A stretch of 64,000 nt of DNA from Verrucomicrobiaceae bacterium (GCA_016713245.1 JADJPM010000004.1:1798001-1862000); one strand, 5' to 3'; shown: positions 1-8,785, numbered from the stretch's first letter. The notes: a model not told the origin generated them from the sequence alone. Numbers and translations: made by a program.

Positions 1-707
1 GTGCGGCTTTTTGTCATCGGGATGACGGAAGAGGTTTCACTGACTTGGTGAAACTCGACGATGTTGGAGGTCGTCTTACTGTCTTCGATGAGATTGACGA
101 TTTCAATGCCGGCCCGCTCGAGGTCGTGCATGAGGGAGCGTGAGCGGGCGGTGAGGAAGGCGTAGCCCAAGTAGGCGGGAATGGCGACGACGAGGCCGAG
201 GGCGGCGGTGATGAGGCTTTGATAGACGCCTTGGGCGACATCCGCCGGGGTGGTGAGGCCGTTGGAGGAGGAGATGCGGGTAAAGGCATCGAGAAGGCCG
301 ATGAGGGTGCCAAGGAGGCCAATGAGGGGGCCGATGTGAGCGATGGCATTCAGGAGACTGAGAAATCGTTCCAAGCGGGGAACTTCAAGCTGGCCTGCTT
401 CTTGGACGATTTCTTTGAGCTGTTCTCGAGGGGCGTGATGGCGGAGGAGGGCGGAGTGGATGACGCGGCCAGCAGGCACTCGGGTGGCGACGCATTCCTG
501 AAGTGCTTCGGCGAAGTTTCGGCGGCTGATGAGGGTGGTGAGGCCGGCGAGGAATTCGCCGATGTTCATGCTGGCGCGGTGAAAGTAGGCCAGACGCTCG
601 AGAAAGATGGCACCGGATAGGCAGAGGCAACCGAGGAGCAACCACACGAGGGGGCCACCTTTGGAGACGAGCTCCAGCGGTCCGGTGGTGATGCTAAGGT
701 CAATCAT
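1..707 (-). CDS. MotA/TolQ/ExbB-family proton channel subunit (3' end outside window)
   Basis: Inner-membrane subunit of a proton-driven motor of the TolQ/ExbB/MotA/AglR type. Reading the minus strand from the ATG at 707 gives 235 residues with no stop before the window edge. Hydrophobic segments lie near residues 18-36 (GGPLVWLLLGCLCLSGAIF), about 120-142 (HIGPLIGLLGTLIGLL) and about 165-190 (SLITAALGLVVAIPAYLGY); the last two with the GLLGT and small-residue pattern are typical of the family's two pore helices. It is the last visible gene of a same-strand cluster with an MglB-like and an MglA-like gene (75-nt gap to the gene upstream). The partner of the TolR/ExbD type would be expected downstream, outside the window. 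The family call is strong; the specific motor type is inference. Confidence 0.85.
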   Translation of the reverse strand, partial: MIDLSITTGPLELVSKGGPLVWLLLGCLCLSGAIFLERLAYFHRASMNIGEFLAGLTTLISRRNFAEALQECVATRVPAGRVIHSALLRHHAPREQLKEIVQEAGQLEVPRLERFLSLLNAIAHIGPLIGLLGTLIGLLDAFTRISSSNGLTTPADVAQGVYQSLITAALGLVVAIPAYLGYAFLTARSRSLMHDLERAGIEIVNLIEDSKTTSNIVEFHQVSETSSVIPMTKSR

Positions 708-782
708 GGCTGCGAATAAGACGAGGAAAGAGCAAGAGTTAGGCCGAAACGGGAAACTTGTAAATCGCGGATCTGCCGGTCC

Positions 783-1184
783 TTACCAGGCTGGCATGGC
801 GTGGAGGGCATCCCCCAGATTGAAGGCAGAGGCGGAGGCTCGCCGGGGCTGGGTGGGGGCAGCGGGGGAGAGCTGGAAGGTGGCCGCGTGGCTGCGAACA
901 GAGTCCATATTTGCTCCAGCTTCGCAACGGACGATGAGGGCGTGACGGTGTGGGAGGCCGCGGAGGAGAACCAAGCCGCCTTCGTGATGCTGAACGAGCT
1001 CAATACAATCGCCGGAACCACTGCGGCGGCCGAATTCGGAGGCGGCACTGAGCGTGGCGTGGGCTAGGACGAGCACGCCTGCCGAGGGTGGCATGGCCTC
1101 GCCAGCGGCGGTGATGAGATGGCCGCCGTCATCGGTGACGAAGGCGGAGAGGACGCCTGGGTGCTGGAGGAGGGAGGAAAGCAT
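783..1184 (-). CDS. Roadblock/LC7-domain protein (MglB-like)
   Basis: A 133-residue protein with the alternating beta-strand pattern of roadblock/LC7 domains in residues 1-100: an N-terminal helix ending in GVLSAFVTDDGGHLI, a helix rich in small residues, and two further strands (CIELVQHHEGGLVLLRG, HALIVRCEAGAN). In Myxococcus and Thermus, MglB is a roadblock protein acting as GTPase-activating protein for MglA. The gene lies 32 nt downstream of an MglA-type GTPase, so the same role is likely here. The last 30 residues are Pro/Ala-rich and look disordered. It is shorter than Myxococcus MglB. Roadblock assignment is moderate from pattern; the GAP role is inferred from context. Confidence 0.72.
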   Translation of the reverse strand: MLSSLLQHPGVLSAFVTDDGGHLITAAGEAMPPSAGVLVLAHATLSAASEFGRRSGSGDCIELVQHHEGGLVLLRGLPHRHALIVRCEAGANMDSVRSHAATFQLSPAAPTQPRRASASAFNLGDALHAMPAW

Positions 1185-1216
1185 GTGGTGGGCTGATTTT
1201 TTTGAGAGTGGTTCGA

Positions 1217-1894
1217 TCAGGCGGCGGCGAGGGCGGGGGCATGGCCGCTGGTCATTTCACGAGGCATGACTGCCTGCGAAGTGGGTGAGGGATTCACCGG
1301 GGCGTGCGCTTGACGAAACTGGTGGATGATGGTCTGCGAGACGGCGTTGAGTGTGGCGAGGACATTGCGACCTCCGCGGGCATCGGCTTCAAAGCTGAGG
1401 AAGGGGACAGGGCGGCTGTTGAAGAGGTATTCGAGGTAATCAACGGGGGCGGCGTTGGGTAGATCCCGCTTGTTGTATTGCAGGACGATGGGGAGGCGGT
1501 CGATGGAGCTGTCATTGAGGCGGAGATTGGCCTCAAGGCTCTGGAGGGCCTGCAAATTATCCCGCTGGCGGTCCATCTGGGAATCGGCGACGAAGACGAC
1601 GCCATCGGCCTGACGCAGGACGAGCTGGAGGGTGGCGTTGTAGGTGACTTGGCCGGGGACGGTGTAGAGATGGAAGGTGGTTTTGTATCCCGGAATGGCA
1701 TCGGCTTCGATACTGAGGAAATCGAAGAAGAGTGTGCGATCCTGTGCGGTGGAGAGGGAAATGAGATCGCTGCGGCCGCGAGGATCGAGCTTGGCGTGAA
1801 TTTGTTGAATGTTGGTGGTCTTTCCGCACAGCGGGGTGCCGCAATACACGATCTTAAAACTGATGGTGCGTTCGTCGTGGTTGATGCTGGGCAT
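1217..1894 (-). CDS. mglA: MglA-type small Ras-like GTPase
   Basis: Ras-like GTPase of the MglA family, which sets cell polarity in bacteria. The P-loop is at residues 19-27 (GTPLCGKTT), the switch II region reads TVPGQ at 78-82 with Thr where Ras has Asp, a known MglA trait, and the base-specificity motif NKRD is at 141-144. The stretches LISLST, DRTLFFDFL, FHLYTVPGQV, GVVFVADSQ and QYNKRDLPNA closely match what I know of Myxococcus MglA. At 225 residues it is about 30 longer than usual; the extra C-terminus is rich in Ala, Pro and Ser. It lies between the large roadblock protein gene (29 nt upstream) and the MglB-like gene (32 nt downstream), as expected for an operon. Confidence 0.93.
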   Translation of the reverse strand: MPSINHDERTISFKIVYCGTPLCGKTTNIQQIHAKLDPRGRSDLISLSTAQDRTLFFDFLSIEADAIPGYKTTFHLYTVPGQVTYNATLQLVLRQADGVVFVADSQMDRQRDNLQALQSLEANLRLNDSSIDRLPIVLQYNKRDLPNAAPVDYLEYLFNSRPVPFLSFEADARGGRNVLATLNAVSQTIIHQFRQAHAPVNPSPTSQAVMPREMTSGHAPALAAA

Positions 1895-1923
1895 GGCAGT
1901 CGTGGGGAAATCCGATTTTGGGT

Positions 1924-4900
1924 TCAGCGAAGGAGTCGGGCGAGCTCACGGGCGACGAGGGTGATCTTGTCGCGGAGGCCGGTGCCGGGTTCGCCCTGAT
2001 GGAGGACGCCGACGGTGACTTCGCCGGGGAAGCAGAAGGTGAGAAGGCGACCACCCGCATTGAGCGTGAAGGTTTCAGCCCCTTCGATGCCGATGAGCGG
2101 GGCGAGGCCTCGAAGTTGGCGGGCGATGTCTGGGGCCTGCTGCTGGAAGGTGCTGGCCTCAGGGGCGGAGGGATCGGCGTGGCTGAGAACGCTGGAGCCA
2201 TTGAGGCAGATGCAGGCGCTAAGGCCGGGCAGCGTGGCGAGGAGCTGGACGACGCGGGAGGCATCGAGAGTGTCCTCCACGCCGAGGAGGGCGCGGAGAA
2301 GAAGCTGATCGGTATCTGTATCCAAGGCAGAGAGGCCGAGGAAGGAGGCTTTGCTCGATGCGACGGCTTTAGGCTGGGGAGAGAAGGACGTGGCAGGCGC
2401 TGGAGAGGGTACTGGTGCAGTAGCCGGGGCTGGCGCAGGTGCGGGGGGCAATTTCAGCGAGGGCGCAGGGGGTGCTTCTTGAGGAGTGGTAAAGGGATTG
2501 CTGATGGGGCCCGGGGCGGGTGTCATGGCTGGTGCCAGCATGGGCCGAGTGGGAGCGTTTTCGCTGGGTGTGCCTATGGATGCTCCGAAGAAGGAGGAGG
2601 GTTTTGGCTCGGCACTGATCAAGGGAACGACGGATTCGGCTGGCGAAGGTTTAACCTCTTTCTGGCTGGCAAAAGGGTCGATCAGAGGCTGTGAGGGCTG
2701 GGCGGGGCGGAAGAGGGAGCCTGTGGCGGCGCTGACGGGAGCCGACGGTGCCACGCCGAGCAATTGCTCGCTGTTCAGGCCACTTGCAGCCGATGGGGCG
2801 AAGGGATCGAAGGCCTTCACAGCGGGCTGGATCGGCCGACTTGGTGCGGCAACGGCTTCTGGAGGAGGCGCTCCAAAGGCATTGAAGGCTCCAGCGAGTG
2901 GCTGGACCGAAGGGGAGAGAGCGGGGAATGGGCTCTTCGGTGCCTCGGGGGCCATGGGGAAGGGGGATGGCGCAGGTGCTGAGGGCAAAGTTTGGGCCGG
3001 TTCGGCGGGCTGCGGCGGCAGGTTGGCGAAAAAGCTATTTCCCGAGGCTGGCGATGAAGTAGGGGCTGCGGCAGGTGTTGGAGCCGGAGCCGGGGAAGAT
3101 GCAAAGGCAGGGCTAGCGGGTGCAGCTGGAGTGGGCGTTAGGATGCCCGTGTTTATGGAGCCGGGATTGCCAAAGGGCGTGAAAGTGATTGGCGCTGCCT
3201 GAGTTGGGGCAGGGGCCGCCGATGGCGCAAACATGGGGCTGGCTGCCGCTGGCGGCGGGGCGGCCACTTCAGGTGGAGGGCTACCATTTGGTGGAGAGAC
3301 CAGCATCTTTGGCATCGTCACCGCTGGTGCAGGAGCGGCGATGGCGGCAAGGGCGGGGGCTGGAGCGGAGGCTCCGCTGTCTTGAGAGGCAGTGAGGGCG
3401 TGAAAAACCTCGTTGGCCGGGAGTTGGACCTGAACGTCACGTTTGGCTCCAGAAAGCATGTTGCGGAAGCCCAGATCAGCCACGCCATCGAGCAAGGTGC
3501 CAAGGCTGAGGGCATAGGCCCCGGTAGAAGCCTGTTCGTTGAGGAGACTGGCTTCCACGCTGGTGGAAAGCCACGCGGGAACGGTGGCAGGGTTGAAGCC
3601 GAGATCATCGGCGCTACATCCTTGAAGCAGGGTGGCGAGGGTGAAGCGGGCTTTACCTCCAGCGGAGCCAGCAGTGCCTGAGAAGGCAGGGGAAGCTCCT
3701 TCCGCTGGTTGAACCATCATCGGCGCGGCGGCTGGTTTTGGAAGCTGTGGCTGAGCCAAAGGCATCGTCAGGCCTGGAGCAGGCAAGGGGGGGCTGCTCG
3801 GGGCTGCGGCAGGTGGTTCAGCCGGTTTTGCAGCGAACAGGCTGGCCATCGCTCGATCTAGCCCTGTTGTCCCAGGTTTAGCAGGCTCCACCGATGGTGC
3901 GGGAGCTTCAACTGGAGTTGGTGATGCGAATGGTGCGGGAGTGCTAGAGCCAAAAGGTGAGGCTGCTGCGCTAAATCCCGGAGCTGGTTCGGCGGAAGGT
4001 GCCATGGCGCCGAATGGGGACGCTTGGGGCGATGCTCCGACGGCGAACGAAGAGGCGGCGGGTGCTGGCGAAGCGGCAGCGAAGGGTGACGCTGGGGCTG
4101 GGTTTGAGGCTGCCGCACCGAAGGGCGAGGCGGCGGGTGCTGGTGAAGCGGCAGCGAAGGGTGACGCAGGGGCTGGGTTTGAGGCTGCCGTACCGAAGGG
4201 CGAGGCGGCGGGTGCTGGCGAAGCGGCAGCGAAAGGGGACGCTTGGGCTGGGTTTGAGGCTGCCGTACCGAAGGGCGAGGCGGCGGGTGCTGGCGAAGCG
4301 GCAGCGAAAGGTGACGCTGGGGGCGGTGCCGCGTTGGCTTGGGCAAATGGCGAACTTGAGGTTGGGAGCGGTGGTGGACTAGACGCGGCGAAGGGGGTAG
4401 CTGGTGCTGATGCTTGGCCAAACGGAGAGGCTCCACCCGCGAGGGGACTTGAGGGCATGGCCGCTGCAAACGGACTCATTGGGAAGGCCGATGAGGGAGG
4501 TGCAGAAGGAGCTCTCGATGCTTCGGCAGCAGCAAAAGGGGAGGCTTGAGCCACAGCGGGAATTGCCGGAGCGGAGGTGCGAGCGCCAGCGATCAACGCG
4601 GACAGCTTGCCCACTGGCAATGCCACCGTGCGTGGATCCTGCGGAGAGACGGGTCCCTGAAAAAGGGCCGGGCAAACTCGATAAATTTCAAAAACCGGCA
4701 CGGCTGGCTGCCCACTGCGGAGGGCGTTTTCCAAGAGAGCGGGTTGCAGCGTTAGTGGCTGCTCTGGCGGCACAGCGCCTGCTCGAACGAGTTCCGGGGG
4801 AAGAAACTGAATCACATCGCCGACGGTCAATGGCATGTTCGTGGGGGCCGCAGAGGCCATGCCAAACGGGGAAAAGCCGCTCGGGGCGTTGATGGGTGGC

Positions 4901-4992
4901 GCTTCAATGGCCTCCCCAGCGCTGGCGCGAAACAAGGGAGAACCTGCCATTTGAAACGGCGAGGCGGGAGGCTGTGCCATGGTAGCTTGCAT
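1924..4992 (-). CDS. Large Pro/Ala-rich protein with duplicated N-terminal domain and roadblock-like C-terminus
   Basis: A 1022-residue protein, first gene of the mgl-like operon. Three compact segments stand out from low-complexity linker. Residues about 53-135 (LTVGDVIQFLPPEL to VALPVGKLSAL) and about 448-532 (FTLATLLQGC to VQLPANEVFHAL) follow the same pattern and look like two copies of one small domain I cannot name. Residues about 880-1022 read as a roadblock/LC7-type domain (LLRALLGVEDTLDASRVVQLLATLPGL, then SACICLNG). The rest is Pro/Ala/Ser/Phe-rich with repeated SPF motifs, including near-identical 25-residue repeats. It may be a scaffold linking the GTPase module to other parts; this is inference. 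No signal peptide is visible. Confidence 0.75.
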   Translation of the reverse strand: MQATMAQPPASPFQMAGSPLFRASAGEAIEAPPINAPSGFSPFGMASAAPTNMPLTVGDVIQFLPPELVRAGAVPPEQPLTLQPALLENALRSGQPAVPVFEIYRVCPALFQGPVSPQDPRTVALPVGKLSALIAGARTSAPAIPAVAQASPFAAAEASRAPSAPPSSAFPMSPFAAAMPSSPLAGGASPFGQASAPATPFAASSPPPLPTSSSPFAQANAAPPPASPFAAASPAPAASPFGTAASNPAQASPFAAASPAPAASPFGTAASNPAPASPFAAASPAPAASPFGAAASNPAPASPFAAASPAPAASSFAVGASPQASPFGAMAPSAEPAPGFSAAASPFGSSTPAPFASPTPVEAPAPSVEPAKPGTTGLDRAMASLFAAKPAEPPAAAPSSPPLPAPGLTMPLAQPQLPKPAAAPMMVQPAEGASPAFSGTAGSAGGKARFTLATLLQGCSADDLGFNPATVPAWLSTSVEASLLNEQASTGAYALSLGTLLDGVADLGFRNMLSGAKRDVQVQLPANEVFHALTASQDSGASAPAPALAAIAAPAPAVTMPKMLVSPPNGSPPPEVAAPPPAAASPMFAPSAAPAPTQAAPITFTPFGNPGSINTGILTPTPAAPASPAFASSPAPAPTPAAAPTSSPASGNSFFANLPPQPAEPAQTLPSAPAPSPFPMAPEAPKSPFPALSPSVQPLAGAFNAFGAPPPEAVAAPSRPIQPAVKAFDPFAPSAASGLNSEQLLGVAPSAPVSAATGSLFRPAQPSQPLIDPFASQKEVKPSPAESVVPLISAEPKPSSFFGASIGTPSENAPTRPMLAPAMTPAPGPISNPFTTPQEAPPAPSLKLPPAPAPAPATAPVPSPAPATSFSPQPKAVASSKASFLGLSALDTDTDQLLLRALLGVEDTLDASRVVQLLATLPGLSACICLNGSSVLSHADPSAPEASTFQQQAPDIARQLRGLAPLIGIEGAETFTLNAGGRLLTFCFPGEVTVGVLHQGEPGTGLRDKITLVARELARLLR
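4052..4321. repeat. 75-bp tandem repeat inside the large roadblock protein gene
   Basis: Three full copies and a partial fourth copy of a 75-bp unit starting at 4052, 4127, 4202 and 4277, differing by a few bases. The unit is 25 codons on the minus strand and encodes Ala/Pro-rich sequence with the SPFAAASPAP and SPFG motifs. The near identity suggests recent expansion. Confidence 0.9.
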
Positions 4993-5530
4993 GACGGGGC
5001 GGGATTAGGGTGAAAATGACTGTGCTGCAGGGAGGAGACCCGCTTCCGCCTCAGCCTGAATCATCGCTCGTTCCGTGGCATCAGTGCCGGAACGACGTTG
5101 AGACAGTGCTTGGAGGGAAGGGGTCATCGCCAGCCTAAACAGCCCAGTTCGACACCACAAAGGTAGCAAAGGGGCTTGAAAAATCTAGAAATTATAAAAC
5201 GAGTGAGGGGCTTCAACTGAGTTAATTAAGCTAGATTAAATATTTACTGTTGTAAATTCAACGTTTTTCTACTCTTGGCCGAAATTTACCCGCTCGTGAG
5301 AAATCACGGGATGGCACTCGCGACTTCCTCCAGTCCTTGAGTCGATGGCTTTCGATGAAAGTCCCTAGACGAATGCTGGCTCGCATCCTGTATCCGCGAA
5401 GCGTTTTTCACGGCTACCCTGCCACAGACTCAGGTGATCGGAGAACGAGCTCAAAGTGGTCCGAGAGATTCTTCATTCGCCGCATGTTTTCAGTGTCTGC
5501 CATGCCATAATAAAGTAGGAGACAAGTGCC
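4993..5530. other. Divergent intergenic region with AT-rich core
   Basis: The 538-bp gap lies between the start of the mgl-like operon (minus) and the RGG-rich protein gene (plus). The part from about 5190 to 5290 is clearly AT-rich against a GC-rich background and probably carries divergent promoters. I could not pick convincing -35/-10 pairs and see no open reading frame with coding character. Confidence 0.5.
5517..5522 (+). promoter_or_regulatory. Ribosome binding site supporting the GTG start at 5531
   Basis: AGGAGA lies eight bases before GTG 5531. No comparable motif precedes the alternative ATG at 5579. Confidence 0.6.
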
Positions 5531-7237
5531 GTGTCCTGCTCATCATCGCGGCCCTTTCCCGCCCAAGCACCTGATCTTATGTCCGAAGCCGAATCCAGTA
5601 CTCCTCAACAGCCCCAGACCGATTCTCTCGATCTGTCTAGCCTGCGCCTGATCCCTGCGTGGGTCGCGGATTTCGGCAAGGAGGAGAAAATCATTGAGCG
5701 CTTTGGTGATCGTGAAGATCGCCCACAGCGTGGTGATCGTAGTGACCGCCGTGGTGGCGGTGGATTTGGCGGAGATCGCCGTGGAGCAGGTGGTGGTGGT
5801 CCCGGTGAACGTCGTTTTGGCGGTGGTGGTGGCGGCGCAGGCCCTCGTCGTGATGGTCCTGGCGGCCCACCTCGTCGCGATGGCCCGGGAGGGCCGCCGC
5901 GTGGAGATCGTCGTGATGGTCCGGGAGGACCGCGTCGTTTCGGTGATCGGGACCGCAACCGCGAAGGTGGAGACAATCGGCCGCAACGCGAGTGGGTGCC
6001 CATTCCGCAGGACATTCAGGTCACCATTTACCCGCAAGACGAGACGCTCGACACGCTTGCTCAACATGTGCGCAACACAGGTCACGCTTTCAGCATGTTC
6101 GATGCCGCACGCATCGTCCTCGCGGGTGGGGAGCGCTTCAATGTCCGCTTTCAATGTGCTGACACGCGTCCCGCACCGCTTTTCAAAACCACAGCCGATG
6201 GCGGGCTCTTCCTCACGCGTGAGGAGGCCGTCGCTCATATCCTCAACGGCCCCGTTATCGACGAATACTACCGAGTTGAAGACATCGAGCTCGAAGTGCC
6301 GAAGGGTGATTTTAAATCGGTGGCCGTTTGTGGCATGAGCGGTGAGATCCTTGGTCCTGCCAGCCATCACAGTTACCAAACGAAGCTCATCCGTCTCCAT
6401 CGTGACCGCTTTGCCAACATGTCGTTTGAGGATTTCAAACGCCGTGTGAGATCGGACAGCACGCCTGAGACCATCGAGAAGTGGAAGGAGCAGGCCAGCA
6501 AAGGACGCCGCTGGGTGTATCTCAAAGGTGAGGTCGCCGAAGGAGCCGAACCACAAGCCTTTCCGACTCGCGCGGAAGTCGAGGCGCACTTCCGCCGCAT
6601 TCACGCCGCCGATTCCGTCATCGAACTGCGTGATGTGAACGTCACAGGTAACATCGATAAGGCCAAGCTGACGCATGTACTCTTTATCATGCTGCGCAAT
6701 GCCGTCGAAAACGCTCGCAAGCATCTCTTCGACATCTCTCAGAAACTTGCCGCTGGTCTTGAGCGCCGTGGCTTGAAGATGTTTAAGCGTCGTAGCGGCA
6801 AAATGTTCGTCAGCCGCGTGCGTCCGCGTGCCGTCGATCCTTCCGTCGTCTTCTCCGCGCCTCTCGCCAAAATCGTCGAGCTGCTCAAGCAGAACTCCGG
6901 CGGCATGCACCTGCACACGCTTGTCGAATCCATCGCGCCCTCTCCTCCTAAGGATGATGATGCGCCACCTCCCGTTGAAGGTGAAGCCCCCAAGCTCACG
7001 CAGCAGCAGATGGAAGTCCTGAAAGACATCCGCTGGCTCGCCACTGAAGGTTATGTCATCGAATACAGCGATGGCATGATCTTCCTCGGAGTGCAGGGGG
7101 AACCTGCCCTGGCTAAAAAAGCGGATGAAGCTCCCAAAGCTGAAAAAGCCGAGAAAACCGAGAAGCCAGCCAAGGCTCGCAAAGCGCCTAAGACCATCGT
7201 TCCGATCGTTGATGTGCTCGAAGATGTCTTCGAGTGA
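5531..7237 (+). CDS. RGG-rich protein with C-terminal winged-helix-like region
   Basis: A 568-residue protein of unknown function. Residues about 50-150 form an Arg/Gly/Asp tract with many RGG, RRGD and GGPPR motifs, as in RNA-binding RGG boxes. The central part (about 160-420) is a well-behaved globular region without a family I recognise. Residues about 440-525 (IVELLKQNSGGMHLHTL to YVIEYSDGMIFLG) look like a winged helix. A Lys/Ala/Glu-rich linker precedes the tail IVPIVDVLEDVFE. The GTG start at 5531 has AGGAGA eight bases upstream (5517-5522); an in-frame ATG at 5579 has no such site, so the GTG is preferred though not certain. RNA binding is inferred from composition only. Confidence 0.75.
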   Translation: MSCSSSRPFPAQAPDLMSEAESSTPQQPQTDSLDLSSLRLIPAWVADFGKEEKIIERFGDREDRPQRGDRSDRRGGGGFGGDRRGAGGGGPGERRFGGGGGGAGPRRDGPGGPPRRDGPGGPPRGDRRDGPGGPRRFGDRDRNREGGDNRPQREWVPIPQDIQVTIYPQDETLDTLAQHVRNTGHAFSMFDAARIVLAGGERFNVRFQCADTRPAPLFKTTADGGLFLTREEAVAHILNGPVIDEYYRVEDIELEVPKGDFKSVAVCGMSGEILGPASHHSYQTKLIRLHRDRFANMSFEDFKRRVRSDSTPETIEKWKEQASKGRRWVYLKGEVAEGAEPQAFPTRAEVEAHFRRIHAADSVIELRDVNVTGNIDKAKLTHVLFIMLRNAVENARKHLFDISQKLAAGLERRGLKMFKRRSGKMFVSRVRPRAVDPSVVFSAPLAKIVELLKQNSGGMHLHTLVESIAPSPPKDDDAPPPVEGEAPKLTQQQMEVLKDIRWLATEGYVIEYSDGMIFLGVQGEPALAKKADEAPKAEKAEKTEKPAKARKAPKTIVPIVDVLEDVFE

Positions 7238-7275
7238 GGCATCACCATCCTTTGCCTATTTCCACTCGGATTTCT

Positions 7276-8007
7276 TTATGACCGGCGTGCTCTCTGAATG
7301 CGCCATGCGAGTCCTGCGAGGAGAACAAGCATCACGCTGCCGGGTTCAGGCACCGCGTGAGTTTGAAGGGTGAAGGCGGTGAGGGGGGCGGTGAAGTCGC
7401 CGCCTCCTTGTACGTTGTGCAGGCCGCCCCAGACGGGGTTGAGGGCATTGGAGAGAGGGTATTCCCAAGGCAGGGCCTCACTCGGGCTGGGAAGGAGCCA
7501 GTCGTTGGTTGGGTTCAAGTCGCTACTGTCGTTAGTGACGAGTGCCCACTGGCTGCCATCCGTGATGCTAAAATCGTTGTAAACCCAGAGGTAAGCCAGC
7601 TCTCCGGCGGCGAAGACATCGGCAGAAAGGCCTTGGTCAGACTGGCCGCTGAGTTGGAGGATGCCGCTCTTGTTGAAATAGGAGATCGAAGAGTTCCAGC
7701 CGTTGATGGAGGGGGCCTCGGCACGGGCAAAAGGCTTCCAGTTGTCGATCCAGTTGGTGATGTTGTTGCCAGTGGGGGTGAATCCCGCCTCAAAGGTGCC
7801 GAACTCGAAAACGAAGTTGGTGTCGAGGGCCGTGACACCATCTTGCATTAGGAGGGTGTTTCCTGGCGTGTTGTAGAAATTGATTGAGCCAGCGCGGAGT
7901 TCAGCAGGGAGCAGGTTAAGCATGCCCAAGACCACGACCAACACCGCCCGTTTCCAGCCGTGAACGGCGAAGAAGAGGGGAAGGGTGGATCGGAGGGCGG
8001 AGAGCAT
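7276..8007 (-). CDS. PEP-CTERM sorting-signal protein
   Basis: A 243-residue exported protein. The N-terminus has a basic stretch followed by a hydrophobic core (RAVLVVVLGMLNLLPAELRAG), a plausible signal peptide with cleavage near residue 40. The C-terminus reads VPEPGSVMLVLLAGLAW followed by RIQRARRS: the PEP motif, a membrane helix and an Arg-rich tail that define PEP-CTERM proteins handled by exosortase. The middle is Asn/Ser/Trp-rich and has no recognised domain. It is convergent with the RGG-rich gene, 38 bp away. No exosortase gene is in this window. Confidence 0.88.
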   Translation of the reverse strand: MLSALRSTLPLFFAVHGWKRAVLVVVLGMLNLLPAELRAGSINFYNTPGNTLLMQDGVTALDTNFVFEFGTFEAGFTPTGNNITNWIDNWKPFARAEAPSINGWNSSISYFNKSGILQLSGQSDQGLSADVFAAGELAYLWVYNDFSITDGSQWALVTNDSSDLNPTNDWLLPSPSEALPWEYPLSNALNPVWGGLHNVQGGGDFTAPLTAFTLQTHAVPEPGSVMLVLLAGLAWRIQRARRS

Positions 8008-8179
8008 CAGTTGTTAACTCTACTGAATAGAATAACAATCTGCAATATAATTATCATAGTATTGCGCTGTCTGGCTTTGAATCACTAGAAATGCGTATCA
8101 CGGTGGGAAAACCCCTTGGAACGCGGGTCCGGTGCGTGTTACACAGCCCCCGCGAAACCCACCCCACCTCGATTTTCAC

Positions 8180-8785
8180 ATGAAATGCATCCTCATCGGC
8201 GGCGGCGGTCACGGGCGGGTGTTGCTCGAAACCCTTGAGCAGCAGCGTCCGGGGGTGGTTGTGGGCATTTTGGATTCCCGGCGAGGTTTGAAGCAGGTGG
8301 CGGATCTGCCTGTCCTAGGTGGGGATGAAATGCTGCCGAGGCTCAAGGACCTTCATTTTACCCATTTCGTGATCGGCGTGGGTAGTTCCCAGCCCTGTCG
8401 CTCGCGAGCGGAGCTGTATGTGGCCGCCCGGAAAGTGGGGTTGGAGCCACTGGGTGTGGTGCATCCGCAAGCGTTCGTCTCTCACCAGTCAGAAATGGCG
8501 GCGGGCTGCCAGATCATGGCCCGTGCGGTGGTGAATACCGGGGCTCGGCTCGGCGGTCATGTGCTGGTCAACACCGGGGCTATCGTGGAGCATGACGTGG
8601 TCATTGGGGCGCATAGCCTCATTGGAAGCGGTGTGGTGCTCGGCGGAGGCGTGCAGGTGGGCGAGAGAACGTTGATTGGTGCCGGGGCCGTAGTGCGGCA
8701 GGGCATTCGCCTTGGTGCCCATGTGGTGATCGGAGAGGGAGTGATCGTGAAGCAGGATGTACCCGATGGGATGGAAATCGCATGA
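8180..8785 (+). CDS. PglD/NeuD-type sugar O/N-acetyltransferase
   Basis: A 201-residue acyltransferase of the left-handed beta-helix class. The N-terminal part has the nucleotide-like motif KCILIGGGGHGRV of the PglD/NeuD subgroup, and residues about 95-195 are hexapeptide repeats (VVNTGARLGGHVLVNTGAIV, VIGAHSLIGSGVVLGGGV, TLIGAGAVVRQGI), with His in VEHDVVIGAHS likely catalytic. Such enzymes modify sugars for glycans or surface polysaccharide. The ATG at 8180 is chosen because the family starts right at the KCILIGGGG strand; the frame is open further up to 8132. Its stop overlaps the start of the next gene (ATGA at 8782), so the two are co-translated. Confidence 0.85.
   Translation: MKCILIGGGGHGRVLLETLEQQRPGVVVGILDSRRGLKQVADLPVLGGDEMLPRLKDLHFTHFVIGVGSSQPCRSRAELYVAARKVGLEPLGVVHPQAFVSHQSEMAAGCQIMARAVVNTGARLGGHVLVNTGAIVEHDVVIGAHSLIGSGVVLGGGVQVGERTLIGAGAVVRQGIRLGAHVVIGEGVIVKQDVPDGMEIA

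Noticed and set aside
4052..4321. Regular repeats as a CRISPR array
   Set aside because: The units are in-frame coding repeats of 75 bp without variable spacers.
5543..6916. Minus-strand open frame of 457 codons
   Set aside because: Antisense to the RGG-rich gene; its Thr-rich tract mirrors the RGG repeats and it has no domain.
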